The notes below the pieces were generated by a model, which saw nothing but the letters and a program-made list of their open reading frames with translations, made no database searches and had not been told where the DNA came from. Below, piece by piece: positions 35,095-47,840 of a stretch of DNA of 64,000 bases. The position numbers and the translations under genes were made by a program. Source of the DNA: Saururus chinensis (taxonomy: Eukaryota; Streptophyta; Magnoliopsida; Piperales; Saururaceae); NCBI GenBank assembly GCA_035235625.1, contig CP141140.1:40977351-41041350 (forward strand). The letters are read 5' to 3'. Position 1 is the first letter of the stretch, and each line of letters starts with the position of its first letter.

Positions 35095-35460
35095 ATTTAT
35101 GTCTAGTTTGAGGTCCATTGCAATGGCTATGGTGTGCATGTAGTGCCATCTTCTTTGAAAACCTTGTGTCTTCTCTATTATGTCTTTTAGTTTATGTTAC
35201 TTTGTTATGTGTTTATTGTTAAATAATGGGATGAAGTTGGGCTGTGAACAACTTTTGTTGACTTTATTTTGTGTTTGGGTTTAGGTTTATGCCCATTTCC
35301 CAGTGAATAATAAATCTCGGTATGAATATTAGCTAATGAATGGAATAATCCCAAATTATAACTAAGAAGGAACTTGGATGGAATAATTCTAAATAGGTTT
35401 TACCATATTTTCCAGCCGATAGATCAACATGGAAGGGGAGGTTGACGAAGTTCATCTCAG
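35095..35460. other. 3' flank of TPS pseudogene, copy B
   Basis: Diverged copy of the 3' flank of the upstream TPS (31655-32037), with aataatgggatgaagttgggctg and a possible AATAAA near 35310. It shows that the old duplication included downstream sequence. Confidence 0.6.
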
Positions 35461-35975
35461 TTAAATGGTGGACATTCTAGTGCTTCAAACAATTGGTCAT
35501 TTCCTTGTTCAATCGACCGTTCTGTCTCCACCAATCTATAAACATGTCAAGCAATAGATTAGTCAGTCATGTACTTTGTTACAATTCTATTTATATTTGT
35601 GATCTTTGCACGTGATTCCTACTCTAATGACCTTTTTAGTTATTTGGGGAGTCATTTTCACCGGGTTGTGATTATTTACTAATTACCATGGTTATTTTTT
35701 CTATTTTTTGATTGTCTAGTGTTTATTTAGTCTTAGATTATGTTCTTGTATTAACATTTTATGTCATTTACTTAAATAAAAGTTTGGCTGTTTCATGAAA
35801 ACCATTAATTCTGAATTTTCTAAAAATATTGCTAAAGAAGAAGAGAGCTTCTTTCTCCATTACATTGGCCTCTATTTTGTGCATTTACTTGTATAAATTC
35901 TGAGAGAGGAAGGTTGTGTGGCCTTGTTGCTAGATACATTGAGTATCGTGTCCCATCAATCTCAGCCTTGCATCA
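35461..35975. repeat. LTR-like direct repeat R1, copy B
   Basis: 515 bp, diverged direct repeat of 37441-37954. Both end ctcagccttgcatca. Near-equal lengths flanking a 1.47-kb interior suggest a small LTR element. However, no clear primer binding site follows, and the R1 start merges with sequence also found 3' of the TPS gene. Confidence 0.5.
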
Positions 35976-37440
35976 GTTGGTAGTCCTACATTGGTTGAAC
36001 ATGCTGCCCCGATGCTATGGATGATGTGTTATTGGAATTGATGAGATTAATGATCATGATAAAGTAACAATGTTATCGTATTGAGTTGAGTATTTGATGC
36101 GCCAAAATGAATGATTTGGCAGATGTTGTTGCTCGCTAATATCATGCCAATGCTGAGGCCATGGTTGAGCATTACTTTTTTTATGCTTAAAGTTATCCCT
36201 TTAATACACCCGATTGTCATAATATTTGCAGTACAACTCTTATTGTGCAATAGGAGTTTTATTTTAATCTCCCTTCAATATATGATGAAGAGGCATATAA
36301 AATATTGTGTGATGTACTTGCGCTAGAATCTAGACTAGGGGATGATGGGCAATTTCTACATGCAAAGCAAGAACAAGGGTTGTCCTTGGAAAGGATTGCA
36401 AGAGATTCTCAGCCAAAAACATTTTCCACATGCTGGATGTTTAAGCTATTGTCTCCTTATCTTGGTCATAACAACTTCATAGAATTATCTTATTTTATTC
36501 ATTTTAAAAATCGTCGGGACCTTCAATTCATGATGCTTGATATTCAAGTTAATGCATGGTGTGCTATGATAAAGTTTGAATTGTCTATTACGATGAGAAT
36601 TCAGATAGATGATATGTATTGTTAAAATAAGAAAATTCATATTGCTCACTTGATGTTTGATATAATGCTTCAATTGAATATTGTATGTTGGAACTTAAAA
36701 ACATGTGGTGAACAAGATTTAGAGATTTTGTGTGATATATGAGGAAAGAACAAACTTGTCTGATGGTTAAATCACAAATTGGATGTTGTTAAGTTTATAT
36801 CACCTAAAACTTGCCTCATGTGTTTTTGCCATCACAGTATTATATTTGCATGGTTTACATTGACCATGATATGATAGATCTTATTCAGAAAGTGGTTGGT
36901 TTTTCCACAAGAAGTGGTTATTATATGCATGGGTGTGATCAAATTGATTTTCTTCCTAGTGAGTTTTGTAAAACTGATTTTATTGTCTTGCACATGGGTT
37001 GATTACTACATAGATTATATGTGTTTACCATGACACTAGGCAAATGATGTTTCTTGTTATGGAATCTTATTTGAAACTTCCAAAACTACAAGACCAACAT
37101 TCTATTATATGTGCATTTTTTCTTCTCGGTATTCCTAGTTTGCAAGTTTTCAATGAGACAATTGGTTGAGTATTCCATGCATGTCACTTCATCCCTTACA
37201 AACTCGAGGACTAGTTATATGAGCCAAGATAAATCTATATTTGAAGCAAATTGATAAGAAGGTTTGCAACAGAAGATTAAGATAATCTTGGAATTGATGA
37301 TACAAATCCATTGGCTTTGAGAAAGATGGACAATCGGGATATAAATTATAGGTTTACAATATTTTGTGTTGCAATCAATGAGCATGTAAGGGCACTCCCA
37401 TACTTTGAACAATTGAACGCTCACTCGAGTTCATTTTGAT
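35976..37440 (+). pseudogene. Unrecognised coding-like relic between direct repeats, copy B
   Basis: Counterpart of 10667-12129. The frame with CDVLALESRLGDDGQFLHAK (36305-36625) is retained, and an upstream part (about 36130-36300) is in another frame with stops. I do not recognise the family. Frame changes mean no intact protein is encoded. Confidence 0.35.
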
Positions 37441-37954
37441 TATATGGTGGGCATTCCAATGCTTCAAACAATCAATTGCTTCTTGTGCAATTGATTGTTC
37501 TCTCTCAACCAATTGAATGGCCTATTAGGCAATCAATCATTCAGTGTCATATTTTGTTACAATTTTGTTTAGAATTGGGATCTTTATGCGTGATTCTTAC
37601 CCTAATGACCTTTTTGGTTATTTGGTGAGCCTTTTACGTGGGAAAAAAATTATTTAGACATTGTCTTAGTTATTTTCTCTATTTTTTTATTGCTAATGTA
37701 TATTTAGTCTTAGATTAGATTATTTAAATACAATTTATGTCAATATGGCTTATATAAAAGTTTGTCTCTTTCATGGAATCTATTATATTTGAATTTTCTG
37801 AAAATATTGCTACATAAGAAGAGAGCTTCTTTATTGATTACTTTGCCTTATATTTTGTACACCTACTAGTGTAAATAACTAGACAGAAAGATTGTGTGCA
37901 CTTATAGGTAGATTCATTGAGCAAGTGAGTCTCGTTAGTCTCAGCCTTGCATCA
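37441..37954. repeat. LTR-like direct repeat R2, copy B
   Basis: Partner of R1 (35461-35975) and counterpart of 12130-12628, which lacks about 15 bp present here (gtgcaattgattgtt). Confidence 0.6.
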
Positions 37955-39166
37955 ACGTCCCACTTTTTTGGTGGAGAGAGGACTAGGAGTTCATGGGCTT
38001 GTGTTGGTGCAACCATGCAAATATAGCTGGGTGAGTTGAGTCTTGGTTGGCTCATTATAAATAACTTTTTGGGAAAAATTTTGTTTGTTTTATTAACCCA
38101 TGTTTTGGTCCCTTTTTTTGTGTACTCGTTTATGCCAATTCCAAAAAGGTGCATCCATTTGGACAAGTTTTTCTCAATGGTTTCTTTATCACAGTTTTTA
38201 AAATATTATACTCTTTTCCCGGTCCATTTTTTTTTTTTTCGAATTTTCCATAATTTTTTTAGAGAGTAAGATAACACTCTTTTCATTCATTGATTTTACA
38301 GATTGAAGTGCCTTATTTTTGTGTTGGAAGATCATTTGTATCTTGGGAGATAGACATTTAAGTAATCCTAAGTACTTAAGGGAAGACATAATTCTACTTC
38401 TTCCCATACATTTTCTGTCTCCCTTGCTATCATCTTTTTCCCTCCATCCTTTATCTTTCTCTACCTAGCTGCCCCTCCTAGTCTCCCCCCGCCCTTCTTC
38501 TTGCACTTCTTTTTGGTTGCCGACAAGAAGTGGGTTCGTTGGAGTTTCTGGTAATCAGTGACTGAATATCATTAGTGTGTGGCTTTCTTGGTCAAGAATA
38601 AATTTTGACTCTTCTTAACATCCCTAATTGAGGGTGTCGATCATTCATTAGCGATGTCGATTTTGGGTTCGACCTTTCGCATGGGCATGCCCCATCTGCA
38701 TCCCAAGCCAATGGATAGAGGTTGAGGGGAATCATGATTGGTGCTCTATGTGGGCATGCCTTCCCTCATCTCGCAGTGTTCATGTCGTCTGCCTATCCTA
38801 ACAATGCCTTTTCTCCCAAGGGCTGTTCATGATCAAACTCTTGATAGCATTTGGCCCTACCCTTGGAGTCTGTGCTTGGAACTTGGCCAATCTTTGGGTG
38901 GTCGCATTCCACAGGTCGCATATTTGCGACGTGATACAGCAGTTAGCAAGTGCATGATATGTGCGTTAGCGTGCTACATGTTCCTCCGCCACGCGGCGTG
39001 TCTCTGGCTCGGCTCAGATATGCTGATGTCATCAATTTTATCATTTTTTCATTTTTATTATGATTTCATTCTGAATACAAATGTAACTTCCTATCCCAAA
39101 GCTAGAATTGAGCGTTCTAGGTACTTATGGAGTGTATCTACCAGCCCCTTGAAATAGACCCCACAT
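37955..39166. other. Intergenic, no gene recognised, copy B
   Basis: Counterpart of 12629-13835, with no supported gene. Confidence 0.5.
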
Positions 39167-39398
39167 GGTAGGTTATCCCTGACTTTTTAAGTAGACCCAG
39201 CCCATATGCCACATTTCTCGTGGTCATAATTTTTGCTCCCAACTAATGTTTTATGTGTTCTTCGATTCATTATGCTCTTTACTTCGAGCTCTACCCAAAT
39301 ACGGGGATTCCATCCTTTGAAACCCCTTAAAACATCTAGAAATTATATAAAAACCCCTAGTTCTTGGGTTAGGAGTATTCAAAAAATAGTGTGCTACA
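39167..39398 (-). repeat. Ty3/Gypsy 3' LTR head, minus strand, copy B
   Basis: LTR begins TGTAGCACACTATTTTTTG at 39398 on the minus strand, next to the polypurine tract at 39399-39411. Counterpart of 13836-14067. Confidence 0.6.
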
Positions 39399-39460
39399 TT
39401 CTTCCCCCTTTAAACGAATTTCATCTTCGCAATTCACCAAAAAACATTCTTCAAAAGACA

Positions 39461-39868
39461 ACAAAATCGGGATAGAATCCGATCGTTAATCGGATAGCAA
39501 TCACAAACATGAATTTGATAATTTACAATCGGAGACAACATTCAGAAGCACAATCCGATAAGCCATTATCTGATAACTACTCAGATAAAACATTCAAAAA
39601 TATTCATCTGATAAAGAAATAAGATAGCACTTTCAAAAATAGAAACCGATAGTTAATAATTGGTTAACACATTAAAAAAAAACAAAATCCGATAGTTAAA
39701 CTTGGATACATGCAAACATAATCCGTTAATTACACGGATGAAACAAAATGAAATCCAATAAATTATAATCGGATTGAACACTTGTGAACAAAATCCAATA
39801 GAAAAAAATCAGAGTTCACATTCATAAACAAGATCTGATTATTTAAGATTAGATAGAACCTTCACTCA
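39461..39868. repeat. Degenerate palindromic tandem array (TCCGAT/ATCGGA), copy B
   Basis: Nearly identical to 14130-14538, with about ten units of roughly 40 bp containing aatccgata and inverted taatcggat half-sites. Confidence 0.75.
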
Positions 39869-40790
39869 GTAGGTTGTGCTAAACTCTATAAACACGCTAA
39901 TCAAGAGTATGTATAAAATACTCATAATCTTAGCATAAAATTATTCAGAAAATTAATCATGTGATGGAAAACAAATCAATCTCACAGCAAACTAAATATC
40001 TTCACGTAATCTTTTAGGAAATAAATCATTTAATAACATAACAATCCAAAAGTCATTGTAAGAACATAAGTGTCTTTATGCCATATATTGGCTTATTTTG
40101 TATACAAAAAATTGTCATTAATGTGTATTTTGAGTCAAGTTATAGTTTAAAGATGGATTTTAGAAGGTGGAACAGGAGGAAAACTGAAATCCTTATTTTT
40201 TTCAAGTAAAAGCACACACACATCACATTCACAAAGTTTAGGGTAAAATGAACCTTTGCAAAAGAGTGGTGAGAGTATCAGATTTATATGGTGAAAAATA
40301 ATAAATCTAGTCATAATGATTGATCGCCAGGTTGGGACCATCATTCACCAATGAACTGTAACAAAATCTTAAAAAATTAATTAAACAATCAATTGCATTA
40401 GTGAAATGATTGATCGACACATGAAATCACACTTTTGAAAATGAAGCTAAGAGTTAGCGATTGATTGGTCTTGTAGAATGATCAATCAGATGAAGTGTTG
40501 TGCAAAAAAATAAAGGGAGTGATCAATTGCCCTATGGAAATGATCGATCACTAGAGATGTAGGTTGTCAAATTTAAGATTCTCCTATTTGGTTTCATTTC
40601 TAAATTTGAGACTTACTCCATTTAATGCTTGGGAGTCTATAAAAAGGGATTGGAACATGATGGATAAAGAGAGGAGACCTAGAAAACCTAGAGATCTTGT
40701 GTGGAGTTGCTCTAATAGAGTTTGGAGAGAGTTGCCTTCTGGTTTAAGAAAATCTCATCTATAAACTTTTAGTTGGAACACAGTTAATTA
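39869..40790 (+). repeat. Copia-associated LTR-like sequence, copy B
   Basis: Counterpart of 14539-15470, with a TATA box in gggagtctataaaaaggga near 40640. Confidence 0.5.
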
Positions 40791-41752
40791 AGAATGATCT
40801 AGTAACTAAAATCGAGCTAAAGGAAAGCAAATTTGTGGGGAAACCACAACTTGTGAGAGATAATGTTTAAACGCTCTTGTTTAGACAAATTACATGGATG
40901 AGAAGAAGCTTAAGGAAACTTAGTGGAAAAGTTTGAAATCATGGACAAAGGGTTCACACACATGATTTACTAAATTTTTCTCATAAGTTTGCCCATAATG
41001 GTTATAAAAAGAAAGAACAAAAGGTGAATGTTAAAACTCTTAAAAATGCAAAACATGATAAAAATTAGAATAAGATTAAAGAATATTAGAAAACAATATT
41101 TGGGAAAAGAAAGAGGACATGAAATGTTTTGTAGTGCACACTGCCACAAAAACTAAACACTCTAACATGTTGCACCTAGATAATAAATGTTCAAACCACA
41201 TGATCAATGACAAATCTAGGTTTACTAATTTAGCATAAAGAGATGATGAAAAAGTTACATTTGAAGTTGGAATACCATAAAAATAAATAATATCTACTTT
41301 AAAAATTTCTAGATTGTATGATTTTGATAATGTTTTTTATGTGAGTAGTTTAAAAGCTAATCTTTTAAGCATTAGTTAGATTTGTGACTCCAGTTTTTTT
41401 GTCGAATTTACAAAGAAAGCTCAGTATATCTTTGACAAATATTGAATGACTTGTGTGAAAGTATTAAGAGCACATGATAATTACTTTTTGTTTAATCTTG
41501 TTTATTTTGCAAACTTGTCCTTTCTTGATAATACTTACTCCTATCATCAAAGATTATGGAATGCAAATTTTATATATTTAACAAAAAACAAAGGAAGGAA
41601 TTATTAGATGTGCTCCTATTTTAAAACACTTAAGAACTTTGTATGTGGTGCTTGTTAAAACAATAAATAATCAAAATCCTATAATAAAAAGTTGAAACAT
41701 GTGAGGATTGAGAAATCACTAGAGTTGATACACATGGACCTTATAAGACCAA
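40791..41752 (+). pseudogene. Ty1/Copia gag-pol remnant, copy B
   Basis: Same relic as 15471-16421, with FDNVFYVSSLKANLLSIS (GAG-pre-integrase) and a LELIHMDL integrase start near 41725. It is cut at 41752/41753 by TGTAAGCACCC. Multiple stop codons. Confidence 0.78.
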
Positions 41753-43540
41753 TGTAAGCACCCAAAACATATCATGACATAAACAAATCATTTCACATAC
41801 AGAATTTTTTTATAGAAATACAACCATAGAGCATATAATAGCAAGATATTTCAAGATAATTCAAATCCTCCATCACAATTTAGGTTTAGATGTTAAAACT
41901 GTAATTCTTGAGAATTTTTAACATATTTTCTTAAAATTTCACTAATTGTTTTGGCAATATAACGGTTATAAATAAGGAAAAATGACAAAATACAAAACAT
42001 GTGAAGGCAGTTTTATAATTTAACATATCACACATCCATTTTTCTCATACATACTTTTTCTTTCCAAACAAACATCGTATGGACAAACCAAACACATAGC
42101 ATCTTACCTCTCTTACACTTACAGTCATACTTGTACAACCCTTACACTTATAGTCTTACTCAAAACTTTCTTACAGTCTTACTCATACCATCTTATTCAA
42201 ATTCTTACTCTCATAGTCTTGCTCAGCAACATATGCTTACAGTCTTGCATAAAAACATACGCTCACAATCTTGCTCCGAAACATATGCTTACATTCATAC
42301 ACATATTGTTGACTACTAAAGCTCACTACAATTTATAAGCTCCAGCATCAAAATTGATAGGAATGCCACTGGGGCATCACCTTAACCTCTTAGGAATAAC
42401 AAGACGCCATGTATTTTTCTAAAGGCAAGGCTTACGCTCATGGGGCACAAGATCAAATAGGTAAGAGTAGTTCCATTATTCTACTTACTTGAGCATGCAC
42501 ATGCCCACAATCTATGGACTATTTAGTGCCAACTAAGGGAAAAAATCATAGAGTGCAATTCTTGGGCTAGAGTCGCTCTTAGGTAGAATCACACAGTGTC
42601 GACTAAGGGAAGAAACATACAACTCTCTCAATAGAGCATCAAATGTCTAGGCAAAATATAATACATAAACACAATAAAACACACATCACTCTCAATAGAG
42701 TATCATACGTTCAGGATTAAATACAACAGATAGACAACATATCGCACGACAAACACCATAGCAAGACATGAGAAATACTCAACTGACTCATTAATGACTA
42801 GCTCAAACACACAACTCAATTCGTTAAAACCCCCAGGTCTCAAGGTCTCAAACTCACAATGCTATCATATTAACTTTACTTATAACTAAAGTTTAAATAA
42901 AGTAAATTATGCAGTACAATTATGTTATAAAAACTCTTAATCTTATAGTCTTCCATTAACAAATCTGAAGCTAAGCCTGTTTCAAAATCCTAGTTTGTCT
43001 CAGCAGGCATGCCTCACTTAACCAATTGATCTCATAACCATAACCCACCATACAACAAATCCTTACGCATTTTCACATTCTTTGCCATCCACTTAATGGC
43101 CAAAACATCTTACTCAGTAGTTATCAAACTAAGCCCCTCAGAGCCAACCCCAGTTATCACCCTCTTACTTATACCTCACTTATTATTCTTACTTTCCACT
43201 TCATAATATATATATTATGCTTGTACAATTATGTTGTGCACTCTTACTATTTGACAATCCCCCATAAGGCACATAACCTAAGTCCCCATACTGATCACCC
43301 AATGTATGCTGGAATCTAAACAAAACTCATTCACTCCAATCCTCACTCATAACACTTACATAATCCGTCTTACGTCATACAATTACACATCCATACCAAA
43401 CCTTCTATCACCTCTTACCTTCCATTGCACATCCATCTGCCCCAATCATATACACATATCTATTGCACAGGTGTACAACCATCATATATACATATGCCCA
43501 TCACGCATAAGTATAGCATACACATGGTACACATGGAAGA
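41753..43540 (-). repeat. LTR-like block interrupting Copia remnant (B/C border)
   Basis: Counterpart of 16422-18211, crossing the B/C border at 42945/42946. Includes the 22-26 bp tandem repeat at about 42095-42300. Confidence 0.45.
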
Positions 43541-44427
43541 TGTTAGCCCCTTAACATGACGGATGTAGAAAGGGTGCGGCTACCCCCATACTTGGAAGCG
43601 GGCAACCGAGCTTTGCTAGGCAGCAGACAGCCTAAGCAGCCCCTTGGGCATGGACGGATGCTGGGACAGCGCGGGAGATGCTCTAGACGAGCTACTCGCC
43701 TTGCGGAGTAGGCTGGGTAGGAGTCCTTGCATGGGCAGAACTCTAGCGGTGAGGCTGGGCGCTGCTTTGACTTAGGGGAGGACTCCTAAGGAGGATAGGA
43801 TTCAGTTATGCTGGCTGTCTGTACTCCTAGTTGGAGTAGGAGACCGGGCAGCAGGTTCCTAGTATAGATAGGCCTCGCACAGGCAGGCTGGTCACACTCC
43901 TAGGACGGATGGGAGTTGGAGTGGCTGGTTTCCTCGGATGGGCTGACTCTTGGAGGCAGCATGGCGATGGACTTCTAGTGGAAGATGGACTCTTGAAGGC
44001 TTCCTAAACTATGCTGGGGCAGAATGGCTTTGGGCTGAGAGTTGGACAGGGTGAGGACTCTTGTATTGGGTGGGTTTTGTACTTCTAGTGGGACTAGGAC
44101 GGCCAGCCTAAGGCTGAGTCTATAAAAAGGGATGAGTAGGGCGGCCATGGCTGATTATGATCTGACTTCTTCCTGCACAGAGAACCAGGGAGCAAGAGAA
44201 GAGAGTTCTCAGCCTGGTTGTTCAGCCTTGCCCTCTCCCTATATTGTATTTCAGTTGACAGAAATATAGCTTGGGCGGAGACCCTTGCACAAGGTAGAAC
44301 TGTGTTGCTGGTTTGCTTTTGTTTCCCTTGTGCATACGAGTGGGAAGGGAAGAGAGTGGTAGCTGGCTGCGCGGTGTAGTCAGGCCATCACGAGTGCGAA
44401 CACTAGGCAAAGCTCCTGCCCGTGACA
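43541..44427 (+). repeat. 5' LTR of gag-only element, copy C
   Basis: TGTTAGCCCC to TGACA, with a TATA box in gtctataaaaaggga near 44120. Confidence 0.87.
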
Positions 44428-44621
44428 GTTGGTTCCATTGTCGGGATACTGAAGGAGGTGAAAGCTTTGTACGGACTCTGCGCAGGAGTTGGCTGATGGT
44501 TGCTGAGTTGCTGGGATACCCGGGAGAGGCGGATTTCTTGTGGGTTGTTGTTGGACGGATCAGAAATCCTTGCTGCATGCACACCCTTCCTTGACGAGTT
44601 GCTGGAAACATAGGGAACTTG

Positions 44622-46000
44622 ATGGTAGTTTCGAGGCTGACTCGCATGGCCGAGCTCGAGGCAAAGGTTGATGCGATGACCACAGGGAATGGGGCGTTGG
44701 CTGAAGTCCAGAACTCGTTGCACAACATCAACGAGTGTTTGCCTCTCTTCGACCAGCTAGTGTCCTTGTTGGAAGTTGCACCACACCTTGACAAGTCTCA
44801 GGAGGAAGGCAATCCGGCTGAAGGGGCAGCATGTCTCACCACATTAGCGGCTAATGTGGCTGCGACGGCGGACTACCTTAGGCAGCAAGTGCAATAGGTT
44901 GAGGAGACAGTGGTAGCAAAGTTGGGCGAGTTGGTGGATGAAGTGTTGTTGCTGAAACAGGCAGTCCTCAATACTTCATCACGAGATGGGGGCGAGTCCA
45001 CATCTCAGCAGGTTACAAAGAAGACAAAGGTCCCTGAACCGAAGGCGCATGCTGGGACGTGAGGCGCCAAGGAGATAGGGAACTTCCTTTGGGATATGGA
45101 AAACTACTTCACGCTGGTCCATACTCAAAGGGAGGAGAAGTTTACCGTGGCAGCATTGCACCTAGAGGGGGATGCAAAGCTGTGGTGGCGGACGCGGATG
45201 GAGGATGATGCAGCTGTTGGTCGGCCAAAAATAGGGACGTGGGATACGTTCAAGAGGGAGTTGCAGGCATAATTCCTTCCCAAAAATGTGTCTTGGATGG
45301 CTCGAGAGGCGTTGAGGAACCTCAGGCATACAAGGGCAGTCCAGGACTACGTTAAGGAGTTTCAATCCCTGATTTTGGGTGTGACGAACATGACGGAGGA
45401 TGACAAGTTATTCTACTTCGTGGCAGGTTAGTAGACTTGGGCTCAGAACGAGCTGACACGGAGGGAAGTGGAGGACCTTCCCACAGTAATTGCAACAGCT
45501 GATAGCTCGGCGGATTTAAAGCAAACTCCCGCTGAGCCAGGAAGAAGAATGGGAAAGAGAAGGCATTGAACAAGGAGAACACTATGGGTGGTAACAGTGG
45601 CAAAGCAAAGGGCAGCAAGCAGACTGTCCGGCCTAATAGAAGTAGTAGCCGCTTCATATGCGATGGGCCGCACTGTGCCAAGGAGTGTCCGAAATGGGAA
45701 AGGCTGAATGCACTTGTCGTTGAAGTGGAGAAGGTGAAATCTGAGCGTGAGGAGGTAGCCCGGATGAGTCCCTTGCAGCAAATTGGATGTGTTCAGTTGA
45801 TGGAGTCCCCAGTTGAGGGGGCAGCTTCGGGTCATTGGATTCGAAGGAAGGAGGGGAGAGGACTCCCCAAGCCTTGCCTGATCGAAGCAGCTAAGGGGCA
45901 GACTGATGCAGAGGTTCGCAGGATGGTGGCAGTGGGTGTTGCTCAAACCTGGCTGAAGGATGACTTAGGTTGGGCGGAACTTGACTTGGCGGTGGTGTGA
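44622..46000 (+). pseudogene. gag: Retrotransposon gag pseudogene, copy C
   Basis: ATG 44622. Shares the TGA and first TAA stops of copies A and B. Private lesions are CAG to TAG at 44895-44897 (in QQVQQV), a double stop tagtag in place of ttgcag (GLQTW) near 45430, and a 1-bp deletion near 45540 (gagccaggaag) that removes the third shared stop and shifts the last part (45566-46000) into another frame. The zinc-knuckle-like stretch reads CDGPHCAKECPKWERLNAL, with one more Cys than A and B. Confidence 0.83.
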
Positions 46001-46120
46001 TGCGAAGTGTTGGCTTCTTTCTGGCGGGTTCAGCAAGGCGGATGGTTGAAGTGCTTCAATCGGTGCACTTGGGAAGTTGGGGCTTGGACGAGGGCGTCGA
46101 AGAATCAAGTGCGGGAGGCC

Positions 46121-47008
46121 TGTTAGACCCTTAACTTGATGGATGTGGAAAGGGGGCGGCCACCCCCATACTTGGAAGGGGACAGACAAGCTTTGTTAGG
46201 CAGCGGACAGCCTAGGCACCCCCTTGGGCATGGACGAATGCTGGGACAGTGCGGGAGATGTTCCGGACGAGCTACTCGCCTTGTGGAGCAGGCTGGGTAG
46301 GAGTCCTTGCACGGGTGGGACTCTAGCGGCGAATCTGGGTGCTGCTTGGACTTAGGGGAGGACTCCCAAGGAGGAAAGGATTGAGTTATGCTGGCTGGCT
46401 GCACTCCTAGTTGGAGTAAGAGTCCGGGCAGCAGGTTCCTAGTATGGACAGGACTCGCACAGGCAGGCTGGTCACACTCCTAGGACAGATGGGAGTTGGA
46501 GTGGCTGGTTTCCTACGATGGGCTGACTCTTGGAGGCAGCATGGCGATGGACTTCTAGCGGAAGATGGACGCTTGAAGACTTCCTAAACTATGCCGGGGC
46601 GGAATGGCTTTGGGCTGAGAGTTGGACAGGGTGAGGACTCTTGTATTGGGTGGGTTTTGTACTTCTAGTGGGACTAGGACGGCCAGCCTAAGGCTGAGTC
46701 TGTATAAAGGGATGAGTAGGGTGGCCATGGCTGATTATGATCTGCTTTCCTCCTGCACAGAGAACCAGGGAGCAAGAGAAGAGAGTTCTCAGCCTGGTTG
46801 TTTAGCCTTTCCCTCTCCCTATATTGTCTTTCATTGGATAGAAATATAGCTTGGGCGGAGACCCTTGCACCAGGTCGGACTGTGTTGCTGTTTTGCTTGC
46901 GTTTCCCTTGCGCATATGAGTGGGAAAGGAAGAGAGTGGTTGCAGGCTGTGTGGTGTAGTCAGGCCATCACGAGTACGAACGCTAGGCAAAACTTCGCGC
47001 CCCTGACA
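46121..47008 (+). repeat. 3' LTR of gag-only element, copy C
   Basis: Starts TGTTAGACCC and ends TGACA. Direct repeat of 43541-44427. Confidence 0.86.
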
Positions 47009-47840
47009 GTAGCCATCACTAGCATACACAAGGTATACATACATTAAACTTACTTTTAGCTCACATGCATGTCATATACATTTCAAATATACTATCATTT
47101 ATCATTTTTCACTCTTATGTCATCCAATTGGATAATCACATAATACCCAAAGTATGAAATCGTACAATCCTAACTTGATGATACACATTTAAATATCTTG
47201 AAATTATGAGTTCAAAGCTTGCCTACCTCTTAATCTATAACATTTGATGGAAAGCACATGATGGTGGCAGTATTAGCGATAGAGTTGGTGGTGGAAAGCA
47301 TTGCCTAGTTAAAAGAACTGTTGACCCGAGGTTTAGTGAGTGCTAGAAGTAATCATGGCAATACTGGGTAACATAAGCCTATGTGGCGAAATCCCCTATC
47401 TATGGTGGTGCACTAGTGGTGGCCGGGAGAAAAGTCATACCAATGAAATGGCAAGTGCCATTGGAAACCAAGGTGGACTAATTAAAGGTTAGCTGGCGAA
47501 TAAGTAGTACTCAGCTAGCCACAAGATGTTGAAATCAGCCACAAATAGCACCCAACGAAGACGATTTCGGGTCGACTATGGCCCAGAAAGGGGTGAAGCA
47601 TGGGGTGATGCTCAAGTATATAGAAGAGGTGGAAGAGGGCACTGAGGATCCAATCTAATATGTGGAGGAGCCATCCTACGCGTTGGTGGCGCAAAAATCA
47701 CACATAAACCTTAAATCGCATGCGCGAACACTTGCACATGCAGCAAAGAGGACCACATGAGGGGTGATGGGTTGGACGGTGGCGGGATAGAGAAGAAAAG
47801 GGTGCCATGGCCAAAGGTGATGGTCGACGAACATTACCCT
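47009..47840. repeat. Old repeat DNA right of the gag-only element, copy C
   Basis: Counterpart of 4066-4896, with no gene visible. Confidence 0.55.

Larger units (their letters stand above)
17617..42945 (+). repeat. Segmental duplication copy B (complete 25.3-kb period)
   Basis: The same unit starts again at 42946, giving a full period of 25,329 bp. The phase of the boundary is arbitrary, set by where the window begins. Copy B contains a gag-only retroelement, minus-strand LTR blocks, two and a half upstream modules, a TPS gene with a premature stop, a TPS relic, a direct-repeat pair and a Copia remnant. Relative to A and C it has lost about 690 bp near 26254. Confidence 0.92.
43541..47008 (+). 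mobile_element. Gag-only LTR retrotransposon (TR-GAG type), copy C
   Basis: LTRs lie at 43541-44427 (887 bp) and 46121-47008 (888 bp), at the same insertion site as copies A and B. Flanks are gaaga and gtagc. The primer binding site reads tggttccattgtcggga. It carries no pol. Confidence 0.88.
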
